A stretch of 64,000 nt of DNA from Alterluteimonas quercicellularis (GTDB lineage Bacteria > Pseudomonadota > Gammaproteobacteria > Xanthomonadales > Xanthomonadaceae): contig NZ_JAIWPR010000031.1 in the NCBI RefSeq assembly GCF_021191635.1, positions 1 through 64,000 on the forward strand, written 5' to 3'. The notes below the pieces were generated by a model. It did no database searches. It was not told where the DNA came from and was given only the letters and a program-made list of their open reading frames with translations. A program made the position numbers and the translations under genes. Shown here in pieces: positions 7,306 through 18,278 of this stretch; the first letter of the stretch is position 1; each line of letters opens with the position of its first letter.

Positions 7306-10230
7306 GTGCAGATCACTCACGCAAGAACCGCGCTGTCGCGCGCGCTCGGCCTGGCCATGCTCGGCCTGGCCTGCACCCCGGCGCTGGCGCAGCAGCCGCC
7401 GGCCGCCGATCCGCCGCCGCCGGTCCCGCAGACGGACGAAGCGCGCACGCCCCAGGAATCGGACGCGGTCACCGAACTGGACTCCGTGGTCGTCACCGGC
7501 TACCGGCAGAGCCTGCAGTTCGCCACCGAGGCCAAGCGCGATTCCACCGGCTTCACCGATTCGATCTTCGCCGAGGACATCGGCAAGTTCCCGGACACCA
7601 ACATCGCCGAATCGCTGAGCCGCATTCCCGGCATCCAGCTCAATCGCGACGTCAACGGCGAAGGCCTGAACGTCGCGATCCGCGGCCTGCCCAGCAGCTT
7701 CACCAAGACGACGATCAACGGCGCTTCCGTCGCGACGGCGTCGATCGGCCTGGATGCGACCAACCAGAACCGCGAGGTCGACCTCAACATCTTCCCGACC
7801 GAGTTCTTCAGCCAGGTCACCGTCTACAAGTCGCCGACCGCCAGCCTGACCGAAGGCGGCGCGTCCGGCGTGGTCGACATGCGCAACGTGCGGCCCTTCG
7901 ACGTGGGCGGCAGCCGGGTCACCTATTCGCTGCAGGCCGACTACAACGACATCAGCGAGGAGGCCAGCCCGCGCGGCACCGTGATCGGCAACTGGACCAA
8001 CGACGACGGAACCTTCGGCGTGCTCGTCGGCGTGACCTCCCAGCGCGGCAAGATGGGGGTGGAGGGCTACGAGACCGTCGGCTGGACCAATCCCAACCTG
8101 ACCAACGCGCAGTGCGGCAACGGCGGCGCGCCGGGCGGCTTCCCGTCGCTGGGCAGCCCCTGCAACGTCACCGGCGGCAACGGCTGGCGCATTCCCGACG
8201 TGGTCCCGAACAACGCCTCCACGATCGCGGCCGGGCTGGTCCCGGGCCAGGCGATCGATGCGGCCTGGCTGCAGGCCAACAACCCGGGACTGACGACCGA
8301 ACAGATCGGCGAGGCGCTGATCCCGCGCCTCGGCCGCCCGGTGCACATGGCCGGCGACCGCGACCGCGACGCGTTCCTCGCCTCGGTGCAATGGCGTCCG
8401 AACGACAGCATGGAGTTCTACGCTGACGTGCTGTACACCAAGGCGCACCGCACCAACGACCGCATCGACATCAACCTGATCGGCCGCAACGGCAACATCA
8501 TCCCGCTGGACATGCAGCTGGACGCGAACAACGTCGTCACCAGCGCCACCTTCACCAACGCCCAGTTCTTCCTCGAGGCCCGCCCCTACACCGAGGACGT
8601 GCAGTACTGGCACCTGACTCCGGGCGCATCGTTCTGGTTCGGCGACGCCCAGGACGTGAAGCTGGACGTGCAGGCCAACATCAGCCGCAGCTGGATGTTC
8701 CGCGACTCGCCGACGATCCTGTTCAATTCGCCGTTCACCACGCTGCAGTACACCAACACCGGCGATGTCCCGACCTGGACCACCGATCTGGACCTGAACG
8801 ATCCGAACCTGGGCTGGACCTGGAACGGCGGCCGCGTCTGGGCGCAGAACGAGAAGCGCGTGACCGAGACCCGCGGCCTGCGCGCCGATCTGCAGCTGGG
8901 CGAGGACCGCAACAACGTGACCTTCGGCGTCGCCTGGGACAACAACCAGCGCCGCGTGCAGGGCTTTGGCGACACCGGCACCGGCTGGCAGCCGTACGCG
9001 TTCTCTCAGATCAGCGACGCCGACCTGGCTGGCTACATCGTGCCGGGCCCTTCCGGCTTCGTCACCGTCGACTTCGACCGCTTCATGCGCGACACCAACT
9101 ATGCTCAGTACCGCGACGCGGCCGGCGAGGCCAGCGGCGCCAACACCGGCGGCCCGACCGGCGGTTTCGACGAGACCACCAAGGCCGCCTACGTGATGGT
9201 CAACGGGGAGTCGGAGATCTGGAACCGCGACCTGCGCTACAACCTGGGCGTACGCTACGCGACCACCGACCAGGAGATCAGCGGCCCGGTGACCATCGGC
9301 GACGTGCGCGAATGGCAGACGCTGACCGGCGACTATGCCGAATGGCTGCCTTCGTTCAGCGCGGCGTGGGACGTGGCCGACAACGTGGTCCTGCGCACCT
9401 CCGCCTCGCGCACCATGACCCGGCCGAACCCCAGCTCGATGTTCCCGGCGACCACCTTTACCGACATCTCCGCGCAGGTGGCCAACCAGGGCAATCCGAA
9501 CCTCACGCCCTACACCTCGACCAACTTCGACATCGGCGGCGAGTGGTACACGGGCGGCGAGGGCTTCGTTGGCCTGACGCTGTTCAACAAGCGCATCGAG
9601 GGCTACACCTACCAGGGCGTGACCACGCGGCCGTTCAGCAGCCTGGGCATCCCGTTCGAGAGCCTGGTCGCCGAGCAGCAGCAGGCCATCATGTCGCGCG
9701 GGGGGCCGGACGTGGCGACCGTCAACGTCAACCAGCAGGTCAACGCGGACGCCGAGTTGGAAGTCCGCGGCTGGGAAGCGATCTGGGTGCAGCCGCTGAG
9801 CTTCGTGCTCGAGGGCCTGGGGTTCATGGCCAACTACACCAAGCTGGACATCAAGACGCTGGGCAACGATGCCGATGCCCTGGCGGGCAACGTCTACGGG
9901 GTGGCGCCGTCGATGTGGAACGCGACCGCCTACTGGGAGAACGCCGTGGCGTCGGTCCGGCTGTCCTACACCTGGGCCGAGGGCGCCGTCGGCACCGGTC
10001 CCAACCAGCAGGGCATCCCGTTCGCGCAGATCTACGGCGAGGACCGGGGGCAGCTCGATCTGTCGGCCAGCTACACGCTCAAGGGCATCCGCTCGGAGCC
10101 GCAGCTGACCTTCAACGTGCTGAACATCACCGGCGAGGAGCGGCGGTCGTACTTCGCCTACCCGAACGCGGTCAACGACATGTACGACCCGGGCACGACG
10201 TTCACCGTCGGCATCCGCGGTACGTTCTGA
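7306..10230 (+). CDS. TonB-dependent outer-membrane receptor, xylo-oligosaccharide uptake
   Basis: A 974-aa outer-membrane transporter that should take up xylan-derived oligosaccharides using TonB energy. I chose GTG 7306 because GGGAGGGGA precedes it and a clean signal peptide (LGLAMLGLACTPALA, then QQPPAADPP) follows. A TonB box-like segment (DSVVVTGYRQSL) leads into a plug domain with IPGIQLNRDVNGEGLNVAIRG, typical of the large carbohydrate receptors of Xanthomonadaceae. The C-terminus ends in the aromatic residue expected of a beta-barrel (TVGIRGTF). The locus resembles Xanthomonas carbohydrate-utilisation (CUT) loci. Substrate assignment rests on the neighbouring GH10, GH115 and GH43 genes. 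Confidence 0.9.
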   Translation: MQITHARTALSRALGLAMLGLACTPALAQQPPAADPPPPVPQTDEARTPQESDAVTELDSVVVTGYRQSLQFATEAKRDSTGFTDSIFAEDIGKFPDTNIAESLSRIPGIQLNRDVNGEGLNVAIRGLPSSFTKTTINGASVATASIGLDATNQNREVDLNIFPTEFFSQVTVYKSPTASLTEGGASGVVDMRNVRPFDVGGSRVTYSLQADYNDISEEASPRGTVIGNWTNDDGTFGVLVGVTSQRGKMGVEGYETVGWTNPNLTNAQCGNGGAPGGFPSLGSPCNVTGGNGWRIPDVVPNNASTIAAGLVPGQAIDAAWLQANNPGLTTEQIGEALIPRLGRPVHMAGDRDRDAFLASVQWRPNDSMEFYADVLYTKAHRTNDRIDINLIGRNGNIIPLDMQLDANNVVTSATFTNAQFFLEARPYTEDVQYWHLTPGASFWFGDAQDVKLDVQANISRSWMFRDSPTILFNSPFTTLQYTNTGDVPTWTTDLDLNDPNLGWTWNGGRVWAQNEKRVTETRGLRADLQLGEDRNNVTFGVAWDNNQRRVQGFGDTGTGWQPYAFSQISDADLAGYIVPGPSGFVTVDFDRFMRDTNYAQYRDAAGEASGANTGGPTGGFDETTKAAYVMVNGESEIWNRDLRYNLGVRYATTDQEISGPVTIGDVREWQTLTGDYAEWLPSFSAAWDVADNVVLRTSASRTMTRPNPSSMFPATTFTDISAQVANQGNPNLTPYTSTNFDIGGEWYTGGEGFVGLTLFNKRIEGYTYQGVTTRPFSSLGIPFESLVAEQQQAIMSRGGPDVATVNVNQQVNADAELEVRGWEAIWVQPLSFVLEGLGFMANYTKLDIKTLGNDADALAGNVYGVAPSMWNATAYWENAVASVRLSYTWAEGAVGTGPNQQGIPFAQIYGEDRGQLDLSASYTLKGIRSEPQLTFNVLNITGEERRSYFAYPNAVNDMYDPGTTFTVGIRGTF

Positions 10231-10242
10231 GCGGCGGCCGGC

Positions 10243-10283
10243 CCTGCGCTCCGGCGTCGTCCTCGTGGACGCCGGAGCGCAGG
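10243..10283 (+). terminator. Strong intercistronic hairpin
   Basis: A perfect 16-bp inverted repeat (CCTGCGCTCCGGCGTC and its complement, 9-nt loop) begins 12 nt after the receptor stop codon. There is no T-run, so it may act as an attenuator or mRNA 3'-end stabiliser that lowers expression of the downstream transporter and enzyme genes relative to the receptor, rather than as a full terminator. Confidence 0.7.
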
Positions 10284-10348
10284 CGCCGAACGCCTGATGG
10301 CGCGGGCACCCCCGGTGCCGAATCTTCGGTCGTGGAAAGGCAGGACGG

Positions 10349-11833
10349 ATGAGCAACGCATCGGAGACTCTTTCGGTCAGCGAGAAGATCGGCTACAGCC
10401 TGGGCGACCTGGCCGCCAACCTGATCTTCCAGACGCTGGTGACGTTCCTGGCGTTCTTCTACACCGACATCTACCGCATCCCGGCGGCCACCGCGGCGAC
10501 GATCATCTTCGTCGTCGGCCTGCTCGGCGCGTTCGCCTTCACCCCGCTGATGGGCATCGTCGCCGACCGCACGCGTACCCGCTGGGGCAAGTTCCGGCCG
10601 TGGATCCTGTGGACGGCGGTGCCGTTCGGCGTGTTGTCGCTGCTGGCCTTCACCACGCCCGACCTGGGCCCGCAGGGCAAGGCGATCTACGCGCTGGCCA
10701 CCTATGCGCTGCTGGTGCTGGTGTACTCGGCCAACAACCTGCCGTACTCCGCGCTCGGCGGCGTGCTCACCGGCAACATGGACCAGCGCAACAGCCTGCA
10801 GGCCTACCGCTTCGTCGCGGTGATGGCCGCCCAGTTCGTGATCCAGGTGCTGCTGCTGCCGCTGGTGCTGATCCTGGGCGACGGCGACCGCGCGGAAGGC
10901 TTCCGCAATGCGATGGCGCTGTTCGCCGCGGTGGGCACGGTGTTCTTCCTGATCACCTTCTTCACCACCCGCGAGCGCATCGCGCCACCGCCCGAGCAGC
11001 GCTCCAGCGTGGTGCAGGACCTGACCGACCTCGCGCGCAACCGCCCCTGGGTGGTGATGCTGGCGCTGACGATCCTGGTGTTCGTCGCCCTGGCGCTCAA
11101 GGGCGGCATGACGATCTACTACTTCCAGTACTACCTGAGCGAGCCGCACCTGGCCGCGTTCCTGGAGCGGGTCGGCTTCGAGGGCTTCATGGGCGGGCTC
11201 AACGCGGCGCTGACCGGCGTCGGGCTGACCGAGTTCCAGTGGCCCCGGGACGCGCCCACCTCGGCCTTCAGCCTGTTCAACGCCGGCGGCATCGTCTTCA
11301 TGATCGCCGGCATCGGCTTCTCGCGGCGGCTGGCCGAGCGCTACGGCAAGCGCAACGTGTTCGGCGGCGCGCTGCTGGTCTCCACCCTGTTCCTGCTCGC
11401 CTTCCTGTTCTATCCGCCCGACGCGGTCGGCCTGGTGTTCGCCTCGCAGATGCTGCACGGCTTCTTCTACGGGATCACCATCCCGCTGCTGTGGGCGATG
11501 ATCGCGGACGTGGCCGACTACTCGGAATGGAAGAACCGCCGCCGCGCGACGGCGATCGTGTTCTCGGCGATGCTGTGCGGGCTGAAGATCGGCCTCAGCG
11601 TGGGCGGCGCGCTGGTCGCCGGCATCCTCGCCGCGCACGGCTACGACGCCGATGCGGGCGCGCAGTCGCCGGGTACCGTCGCCGGCATCCGGCTGGCGGT
11701 CAGCGTGTACTGCTCGATCCCGTTCCTGCTGGGCGTGGCGCTGCTGGGGCGCTACGAGATCGACCGCGCGCTGGAGATCCGCATCGAGCGCGAGCTGGGC
11801 GAGCGACGCCTGGGCGCCTCGCCGGCCGCCTGA
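10349..11833 (+). CDS. GPH-family sugar:cation symporter (xyloside transporter)
   Basis: Inner-membrane glycoside-pentoside-hexuronide symporter of the MelB/XylP/XynB type. The 494-aa protein has about 12 membrane segments. Typical motifs are KIGYSLGDLAANLIFQ at the N-terminus, FTPLMGIVADRTRTRWGKFRPW in the first cytoplasmic loop, and MIADVADYSEWKNRRRATA in the C-terminal half. It probably carries xylo-oligosaccharides or xylosides from the periplasm to the cytosolic GH43 enzyme encoded next. The 26-nt gap to that gene supports one transcript. Confidence 0.88.
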   Translation: MSNASETLSVSEKIGYSLGDLAANLIFQTLVTFLAFFYTDIYRIPAATAATIIFVVGLLGAFAFTPLMGIVADRTRTRWGKFRPWILWTAVPFGVLSLLAFTTPDLGPQGKAIYALATYALLVLVYSANNLPYSALGGVLTGNMDQRNSLQAYRFVAVMAAQFVIQVLLLPLVLILGDGDRAEGFRNAMALFAAVGTVFFLITFFTTRERIAPPPEQRSSVVQDLTDLARNRPWVVMLALTILVFVALALKGGMTIYYFQYYLSEPHLAAFLERVGFEGFMGGLNAALTGVGLTEFQWPRDAPTSAFSLFNAGGIVFMIAGIGFSRRLAERYGKRNVFGGALLVSTLFLLAFLFYPPDAVGLVFASQMLHGFFYGITIPLLWAMIADVADYSEWKNRRRATAIVFSAMLCGLKIGLSVGGALVAGILAAHGYDADAGAQSPGTVAGIRLAVSVYCSIPFLLGVALLGRYEIDRALEIRIERELGERRLGASPAA

Positions 11834-11859
11834 ACCGCTTCGACGACACCGGAAGGACC

Positions 11860-12876
11860 ATGACCGACGACACCGACGCCGAGCGCCTGGCCGCGCTGGC
11901 CGCGCGCGCGATTTCCCAGCCGCTGGTGACCCACATCTACACCGCCGACCCGTCCGCGCACGTGTTCGATGGCCGGATCTACGTGTATCCCTCGCACGAC
12001 ATCGACGCCGGGACCCCCTTCGACGACGACGGCAGCCACTTCGGCATGGAGGACTACCGCGTGCTGCGCATGGACTCGCCCGAGGGCGAGGCCACGGACT
12101 GCGGCGTGGCGCTGCACCTGCGCGACGTGCCCTGGGCCGCGCGGCAGATGTGGGCGCCCGACGCTGCCTGCCGGGACGGCCGCTACTACCTCTACTTCCC
12201 CGCCAAGGCCGCCGACGGCCGGTTCCGCATCGGCGTGGCGGTGGGCGAGCGCCCGGAAGGGCCGTTCGTCGCCGAGCCCGCGCCGATCGCCGGCAGCTAT
12301 TCCATCGACCCGGCGGTGTTCGCCGACGACGACGGCGCGCACTACATGTACTTCGGCGGCCTGTGGGGCGGCCAGCTGCAGCACTACCGCGACAACGCCT
12401 ACGACCCCACGCACGCCGAGCCCGCCGACGACGCCCCCGCGCTCGGCCCGCGGGTAGCGCGCGTGTCGGCGGACATGAAGGCCTTCGCCGAGCCGCCCAG
12501 GGAGGTCGCGATCCTCGACGCCGGCGGCGAGCCGCTGCGCGCCGGCGACCATGCGCGCCGGTACTTCGAGGGCCCGTGGATGCACAAGCATCGCGGGCGC
12601 TACTACCTGTCCTATTCCACCGGCGACACCCACCTGCTGTGCTACGCGGTGGGCGACGACCCCTACGGACCCTTCGTGTACCAGGGGCCGATCCTGAGCC
12701 CGGTGGTCGGCTGGACCACGCACCACTCGATCGTCGAGTTCGGCGGCCGCTGGTGGTTGTACTACCACGACGCGCTGCTCTCCGGCGGCGTGACCCACCT
12801 GCGCTCGGTCAAGGTGACGCCGCTGCAGCACGACGAGGAGGGCCGCATCGCGCTCATCCACCCCTATGGCGCCTGA
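11860..12876 (+). CDS. GH43 beta-xylosidase / alpha-L-arabinofuranosidase
   Basis: Five-bladed propeller glycosidase of family 43, 338 aa, without a signal peptide, so it acts on imported oligosaccharides in the cytosol. The ATG at 11860 follows GGAAGGACC. The motif YTADPSAHVFDGRIYVYPS carries the catalytic base Asp, SIDPAVFADDDGAHYMYFGG the pKa-tuning Asp, and YFEGPWMHKHRGRYYLSYS the acid Glu. Xylosidase versus arabinofuranosidase activity cannot be separated by eye in this family. It overlaps the next gene by 11 bp, indicating translational coupling. Confidence 0.9.
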   Translation: MTDDTDAERLAALAARAISQPLVTHIYTADPSAHVFDGRIYVYPSHDIDAGTPFDDDGSHFGMEDYRVLRMDSPEGEATDCGVALHLRDVPWAARQMWAPDAACRDGRYYLYFPAKAADGRFRIGVAVGERPEGPFVAEPAPIAGSYSIDPAVFADDDGAHYMYFGGLWGGQLQHYRDNAYDPTHAEPADDAPALGPRVARVSADMKAFAEPPREVAILDAGGEPLRAGDHARRYFEGPWMHKHRGRYYLSYSTGDTHLLCYAVGDDPYGPFVYQGPILSPVVGWTTHHSIVEFGGRWWLYYHDALLSGGVTHLRSVKVTPLQHDEEGRIALIHPYGA

Positions 12877-13696
12877 GCCGGGACCCGCGGCCGACGCGCT
12901 GGCGCCGCTGCCGCCGGGGCCGCTGTTGCGCATCGGCCATGGCGATCTCGCGGTCGACATCGCACCGGCCGCGGGCGGTCGCCTGGCCGGCATCGCCTGC
13001 GACGGCATCGAGCAGCTGGTCGGCGCCGGCGAGGTCGGCGCCTCCGCCATCGCCTGGGGCTGCTACCCGATGCTGCCCTGGGCCGGCCGCACGCGGCACG
13101 GCCGCTTCGCGTTCGGCGGCCGGCGCTACGCGCTGCCGCGCAACCTCGGTGCGCACGCGATCCACGGCGTCGGCTTCACGATGCCCTGGCGGGTCGACGC
13201 GCACTCGCCCGTGCATGCCGAGCTCTCGCTCGACCTGCCGGACGACGCGCGTTGGCCGTTCGGCGGCCGCGCGCGCCAGCGCATCGAGGCCGGCGACCGC
13301 TGGCTGCGGCTGGACCTGTCGGTCACGGCCGGCGCGCAGGCCATGCCCGTCGCGCTGGGCTGGCACCCCTGGTTCCGCAAGCCCGAGCGCATCGCGTTCG
13401 CGCCGGAGGGCGTGTACCCGCGCGACGCGGACGGCATCGCCACCCGCGCGCTGGCGCCGGTGCCGCGCGGGCCCTGGGACGACTGCTTCCTCAACCGCGC
13501 GCCGGTGCTGCTGCACCGCGCCGGGCGCACGCTGCGGCTGAGCTCGGACTGCGTGCACTGGGTGGTCTACGACGCGCCCGCGCACGCCACCTGCATCGAG
13601 CCGCAGAGCGCGCCGCCCGATGCGCTCAACGAGGGCGCCCAGGTCCTGGCGCCCGGCGAATCGCGCTCGATCCGCTTGCTGATGGCGTGGTGCTGA
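12866..13696 (+). CDS. Aldose 1-epimerase family protein
   Basis: Mutarotase-like protein of 276 aa that interconverts alpha and beta anomers of free sugars, probably xylose or arabinose here. Family features are WGCYPMLPWAGR, NLGAHAIHGVGF and the GWHPWFRKP block, equivalent to the conserved GxHPYF motif of epimerases. It has no signal peptide. It overlaps the GH43 gene and is the last gene of the plus-strand xylan arm. It resembles the smaller YeaD/YihR-type epimerase group more than canonical GalM, so the natural sugar is uncertain. Confidence 0.85.
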   Translation: MAPEPGPAADALAPLPPGPLLRIGHGDLAVDIAPAAGGRLAGIACDGIEQLVGAGEVGASAIAWGCYPMLPWAGRTRHGRFAFGGRRYALPRNLGAHAIHGVGFTMPWRVDAHSPVHAELSLDLPDDARWPFGGRARQRIEAGDRWLRLDLSVTAGAQAMPVALGWHPWFRKPERIAFAPEGVYPRDADGIATRALAPVPRGPWDDCFLNRAPVLLHRAGRTLRLSSDCVHWVVYDAPAHATCIEPQSAPPDALNEGAQVLAPGESRSIRLLMAWC

Positions 13697-13868
13697 TCGC
13701 CCGTCGCGTCCGCGCCGCGGCCGGCGTTCAGCGCCGCGGGCACCGGCGCGCGTAGACTGTCCGCGTCTCCTTCCGCACCGCCGGAGCCCCGTCGTCATGC
13801 GCCACTGAGCCGACACCGTCCGCCGCCCCGTTCGCCGGGGTCCACGTGTGCATCGCTCGGGTTTCGCC

Positions 13869-15482
<1,614 letters not shown>

Positions 15483-15495
15483 GCGCGGACGCTTC

Positions 15496-15521
15496 CGTCG
15501 CGCGCGAGCGCGCTCCTGCAG
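15496..15521. repeat. REP-like palindromic repeat, single copy
   Basis: A single reverse-form copy (TCGCGCGCGAGCGCGCTCCT) lies just after the ABC-F stop codon, with one change near the end (CTGCA instead of CTACA). Confidence 0.75.
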
Positions 15522-15612
15522 GGAGTCTCCGGCGCGCGATCCGCTCGGCGGCCGCGCGCGTGCCGGGCCGGCCGCGGTGACGCGGCCGCCGCGGCGGGAG
15601 TAAGCTCGGGCC

Positions 15613-15819
15613 ATGTACCTGTCCGATCCGGCCGAGACCGCCCGCAGGGTCGCCGCCCTGCGGCAGGAGCACCGCGACCTCGACCTGGCGATCTCGCGCC
15701 TGCAGGCCGACATCGTCGCCGACGAACTGGCGGTCAAGCGGATGAAGAAGCGCAAGCTGCAGCTCAAGGATGCGATCGCGCGGCTGGAATCGGCGCTGAT
15801 CCCGGACGAACCGGCCTAG
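15613..15819 (+). CDS. YdcH-type small protein (DUF465)
   Basis: A 68-aa, almost entirely helical protein with the DUF465 pattern: an N-terminal helix RRVAALRQEHRDLDLAISRLQ, a short turn, then the basic helix VKRMKKRKLQLKDAIARLE. The family is widespread in Proteobacteria with no firmly established role. The start ATG is clear and the gene stands alone between two repeat-bearing gaps. Confidence 0.85.
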   Translation: MYLSDPAETARRVAALRQEHRDLDLAISRLQADIVADELAVKRMKKRKLQLKDAIARLESALIPDEPA

Positions 15820-15839
15820 CCGCGATTGGCGGCCCGGGC

Positions 15840-15898
15840 GGCTCGCGCGCGACAGGGCCGCGGCGAACGTCCGGTCGCGCGCGAGCGCGCTCCTACAA
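15840..15898. repeat. REP-like repeat pair, left arm degraded
   Basis: The right arm (GTCGCGCGCGAGCGCGCTCCTACA) is intact. About 20 nt to its left is a shortened inverse arm (GGCTCGCGCGCGAC) that has lost its outer GTAGGAGCG part. This looks like a decaying inverted pair. Confidence 0.7.
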
Positions 15899-15998
15899 GA
15901 AGCGGGTCGTGGCGACTGCTCGATGCCCTGCGCGCATCGCAGCCGCCCGGGCATCGCCCGGAAAAGCGCGGACGGGCCACCCGCAAGGCCGTCGCTCA

Positions 15999-16022
15999 CG
16001 TAGGAGCGCGCCCGCGCGCGAC
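15999..16022. repeat. REP-like palindromic repeat, single variant copy
   Basis: A forward copy with one change (GTAGGAGCGCGCCCGCG) lies immediately downstream of the prolyl oligopeptidase stop codon, which is read on the minus strand. It could serve as that transcript's 3' hairpin. Confidence 0.75.
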
Positions 16023-16033
16023 CCCGCGCCCGG

Positions 16034-18193
16034 TCAGTCCATCAGCCGCTGCGAGAAGTACACGTAGTGCCGCGCCCAGCGCCGGGCGTTGGCCGCGGGA
16101 TCGGCATCGTAGGAATGTCCGCCCGACGCGTCCTCGAAGTACAGCGGCGCGTAGCCGTAGCGCGCCAGCCGCGCGGCGAACTTGCGCGCGTGTCCCGGGT
16201 GCACGCGGTCGTCGAGCAGGTTGGTGGTGATGTAGACGCGCGGATAGCCCGCGTCCGGGCGCACCTGCTGGTAGGCCGAGTAGCGCGCCAGGTAGGCGGC
16301 GTCCTCCGGCTTGCGCGGATCGCCGTACTCGCCGGCCCAGGAGGCGCCGGCGGACAGTTCGGTGTAGCGCAGCATGTCGATGACCGGGCTCTCGATCACC
16401 GCCGCGCGGAACAGCCCGGGCCGCTGGGTGATCGACACCGAGGTCAGCACGCCGCCGTTGGAACGGCCGTAGATGCCCAGCCGCCGCGGCGAGGTGGCGC
16501 CGCTGTCGACCAGGTCCTGGGCCACCGCGGCGAAGTCGTCGAACCCGCGCTGGCGATGGCCCTGGATCGCGGCCTGGTGCCAGCCGGGGCCGAACTCGCC
16601 GCCGCCGCGGATGTTGGCCAGCGCGTAGGCGCCGCCGCGCGACAGCCACAGCGCGCCGAGCTGCCCGGCGTACTGCGGCAGGATCGGGATGTTGCCGCCG
16701 CCGTAGCCGAACAGGATGGTGGGCGTGCTGCCGTCGGCGGGGGCATCGCGCGGCGCGACCAGGAAGTAGGGTACCCGGGTGCCGTCGCGCGAGACCGCCT
16801 CGCGCTGCTCGACGCGATGGGTGGAGGCGTCGAAGCGGGGCGGCGAGCGGCGCAGGGCCTCCGCTTCGCCGCTGCCCGCGTCGGCCAGCAGCAGGGTGGG
16901 CGGCAGCAGGAAGCCCTGCGCGAGGTGGAACACGCGGTCGTGGGCGCGGGTGGCGTGGACGAGGGTGATCGCCGCGTTGCCGGGCACCTCGAACGCCTGC
17001 GCGCGCCAGCCGCCGGCGTCGTCGTCCGGCGCGAAGCTGCGCAGCGCGCCGTTGACGTTGTCGAGCAGCGAGACCACCACCCGCGTGCGCGTGATCGCCA
17101 CCGCCGCCACCGCCTCGCGCGGGCCGGGCGCGAACACCACCGGCGAGGCCTCCGGCGGCGGCGCTTCGCCGCGCAGCACCGCGAGGTCCGCCGCGACCAG
17201 CGCGCCGCGCGGCACCTCGTGCGCGCCCAGCCGCCACGGCGCGTTGGCGGTGAACACCAGCCGGCCGTCCAGGACGCCGTGCAGGTCGACGCGCTCCGGC
17301 AGCGCGAGCGGCACCGCGCCGCCCTCGCGCCACTGCGCGCTCAGGCTGCGATAGGTGTCGAGCGGGCGATGGAAGACGACCGCCTCGACCGCGCCGTCGG
17401 GCCCGCGGAACACCGAAGGCGTCACCCCGTAGCCGCCGTCGCCGGCGCTGCCGCGGAAGCGCTCGGGCGCCTCCTCCGGGCGCTGGCCGCGCGACAGCGC
17501 GCGCACGCTGTGCGGGTAGCCGCTCTCGGTGAGGCTGCCGGGCCCGAAGTCGGCCGCCACCAGGATCGTGTCCGCGTCCAGCCAGGCGGTACGCTGCTTG
17601 CCCTCGGGCAGGTGGAAGCCGCCGGCCACGAAGCGGCGCTCGATGGCGTCGTACTCGCGCACCTCGACCGCGTCCTGGCCGCCGATGGAGAGGTGGACCA
17701 GGCAGCGGCGGGCGTCGGGCGGCAGGCAGTCGGCGCCCTTCCACACCCAGTCGCGGCCCGCTTCGGCGGCCAGCGCGTCGAGGTCGAGCACCGTCTCCCA
17801 GGCGGTGTCGGGCGCGCGGAAGGCGTCGAGCGAGGCGCGCCGCCACTGGCCCTTGGGATGCTGCGCGTCCTGCCAGAACACCGACACGCCTCCGGCCTCG
17901 AATCGCGGCGAGGGCACGCGGTCGCCGGCCGACAGCACCGCATAGGCCTCGCGCCGGAAGGTCTCGAAGCGCGGATCGCCCTCCAGCTCGCGCGCGACCT
18001 CGGCGTTGGCCGCATCGACGAAGGCCTGCACGCGCTCGCCGCGCATCGCCTCCAGCCACAGGAAGTCGTCGGCCGCGGCGACCGCCGCCGGCGACAGGTC
18101 GTCGGGCAGGTGCGGCGGCGCGGGCTGCGCGGCGGCGTGGCCGGCGGCGGCGAGGCACAGGGCGAGACAGGCGATCGGGATGGAACGGGACAT
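16034..18193 (-). CDS. Prolyl oligopeptidase family serine peptidase (S9), exported
   Basis: A 719-aa S9 peptidase that should cleave short peptides after proline or related residues in the periplasm. The signal peptide (ACLALCLAAAGHAAA) ends near residue 22. An N-terminal beta-propeller region is followed by an alpha/beta-hydrolase domain. The nucleophile is in GIYGRSNGG, the catalytic Asp in NLLDDRVHPGH and the His in SGGHSYDAD. The second residue after the nucleophile region reads GRSNGG, as in other bacterial S9 enzymes. It stands alone, between a repeat and the LuxR-type regulator gene. Confidence 0.9.
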   Translation of the reverse strand: MSRSIPIACLALCLAAAGHAAAQPAPPHLPDDLSPAAVAAADDFLWLEAMRGERVQAFVDAANAEVARELEGDPRFETFRREAYAVLSAGDRVPSPRFEAGGVSVFWQDAQHPKGQWRRASLDAFRAPDTAWETVLDLDALAAEAGRDWVWKGADCLPPDARRCLVHLSIGGQDAVEVREYDAIERRFVAGGFHLPEGKQRTAWLDADTILVAADFGPGSLTESGYPHSVRALSRGQRPEEAPERFRGSAGDGGYGVTPSVFRGPDGAVEAVVFHRPLDTYRSLSAQWREGGAVPLALPERVDLHGVLDGRLVFTANAPWRLGAHEVPRGALVAADLAVLRGEAPPPEASPVVFAPGPREAVAAVAITRTRVVVSLLDNVNGALRSFAPDDDAGGWRAQAFEVPGNAAITLVHATRAHDRVFHLAQGFLLPPTLLLADAGSGEAEALRRSPPRFDASTHRVEQREAVSRDGTRVPYFLVAPRDAPADGSTPTILFGYGGGNIPILPQYAGQLGALWLSRGGAYALANIRGGGEFGPGWHQAAIQGHRQRGFDDFAAVAQDLVDSGATSPRRLGIYGRSNGGVLTSVSITQRPGLFRAAVIESPVIDMLRYTELSAGASWAGEYGDPRKPEDAAYLARYSAYQQVRPDAGYPRVYITTNLLDDRVHPGHARKFAARLARYGYAPLYFEDASGGHSYDADPAANARRWARHYVYFSQRLMD

Positions 18194-18278
18194 CGGCGCC
18201 TCCCGGCGAGCTGCGTTCGAAGCGAGGGGCGCGGCTTCCCCCCGCGCGCTGTCCCCCGATCCTAGCGCGCGCCGCGGC

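Noticed and set aside
7141-10356. A 1071-codon open frame antisense to the TonB receptor
   Set aside because: Composition (Val/Ala/Gly/Arg/His) is that of a high-GC shadow; the plus-strand receptor has clear domains and signals.
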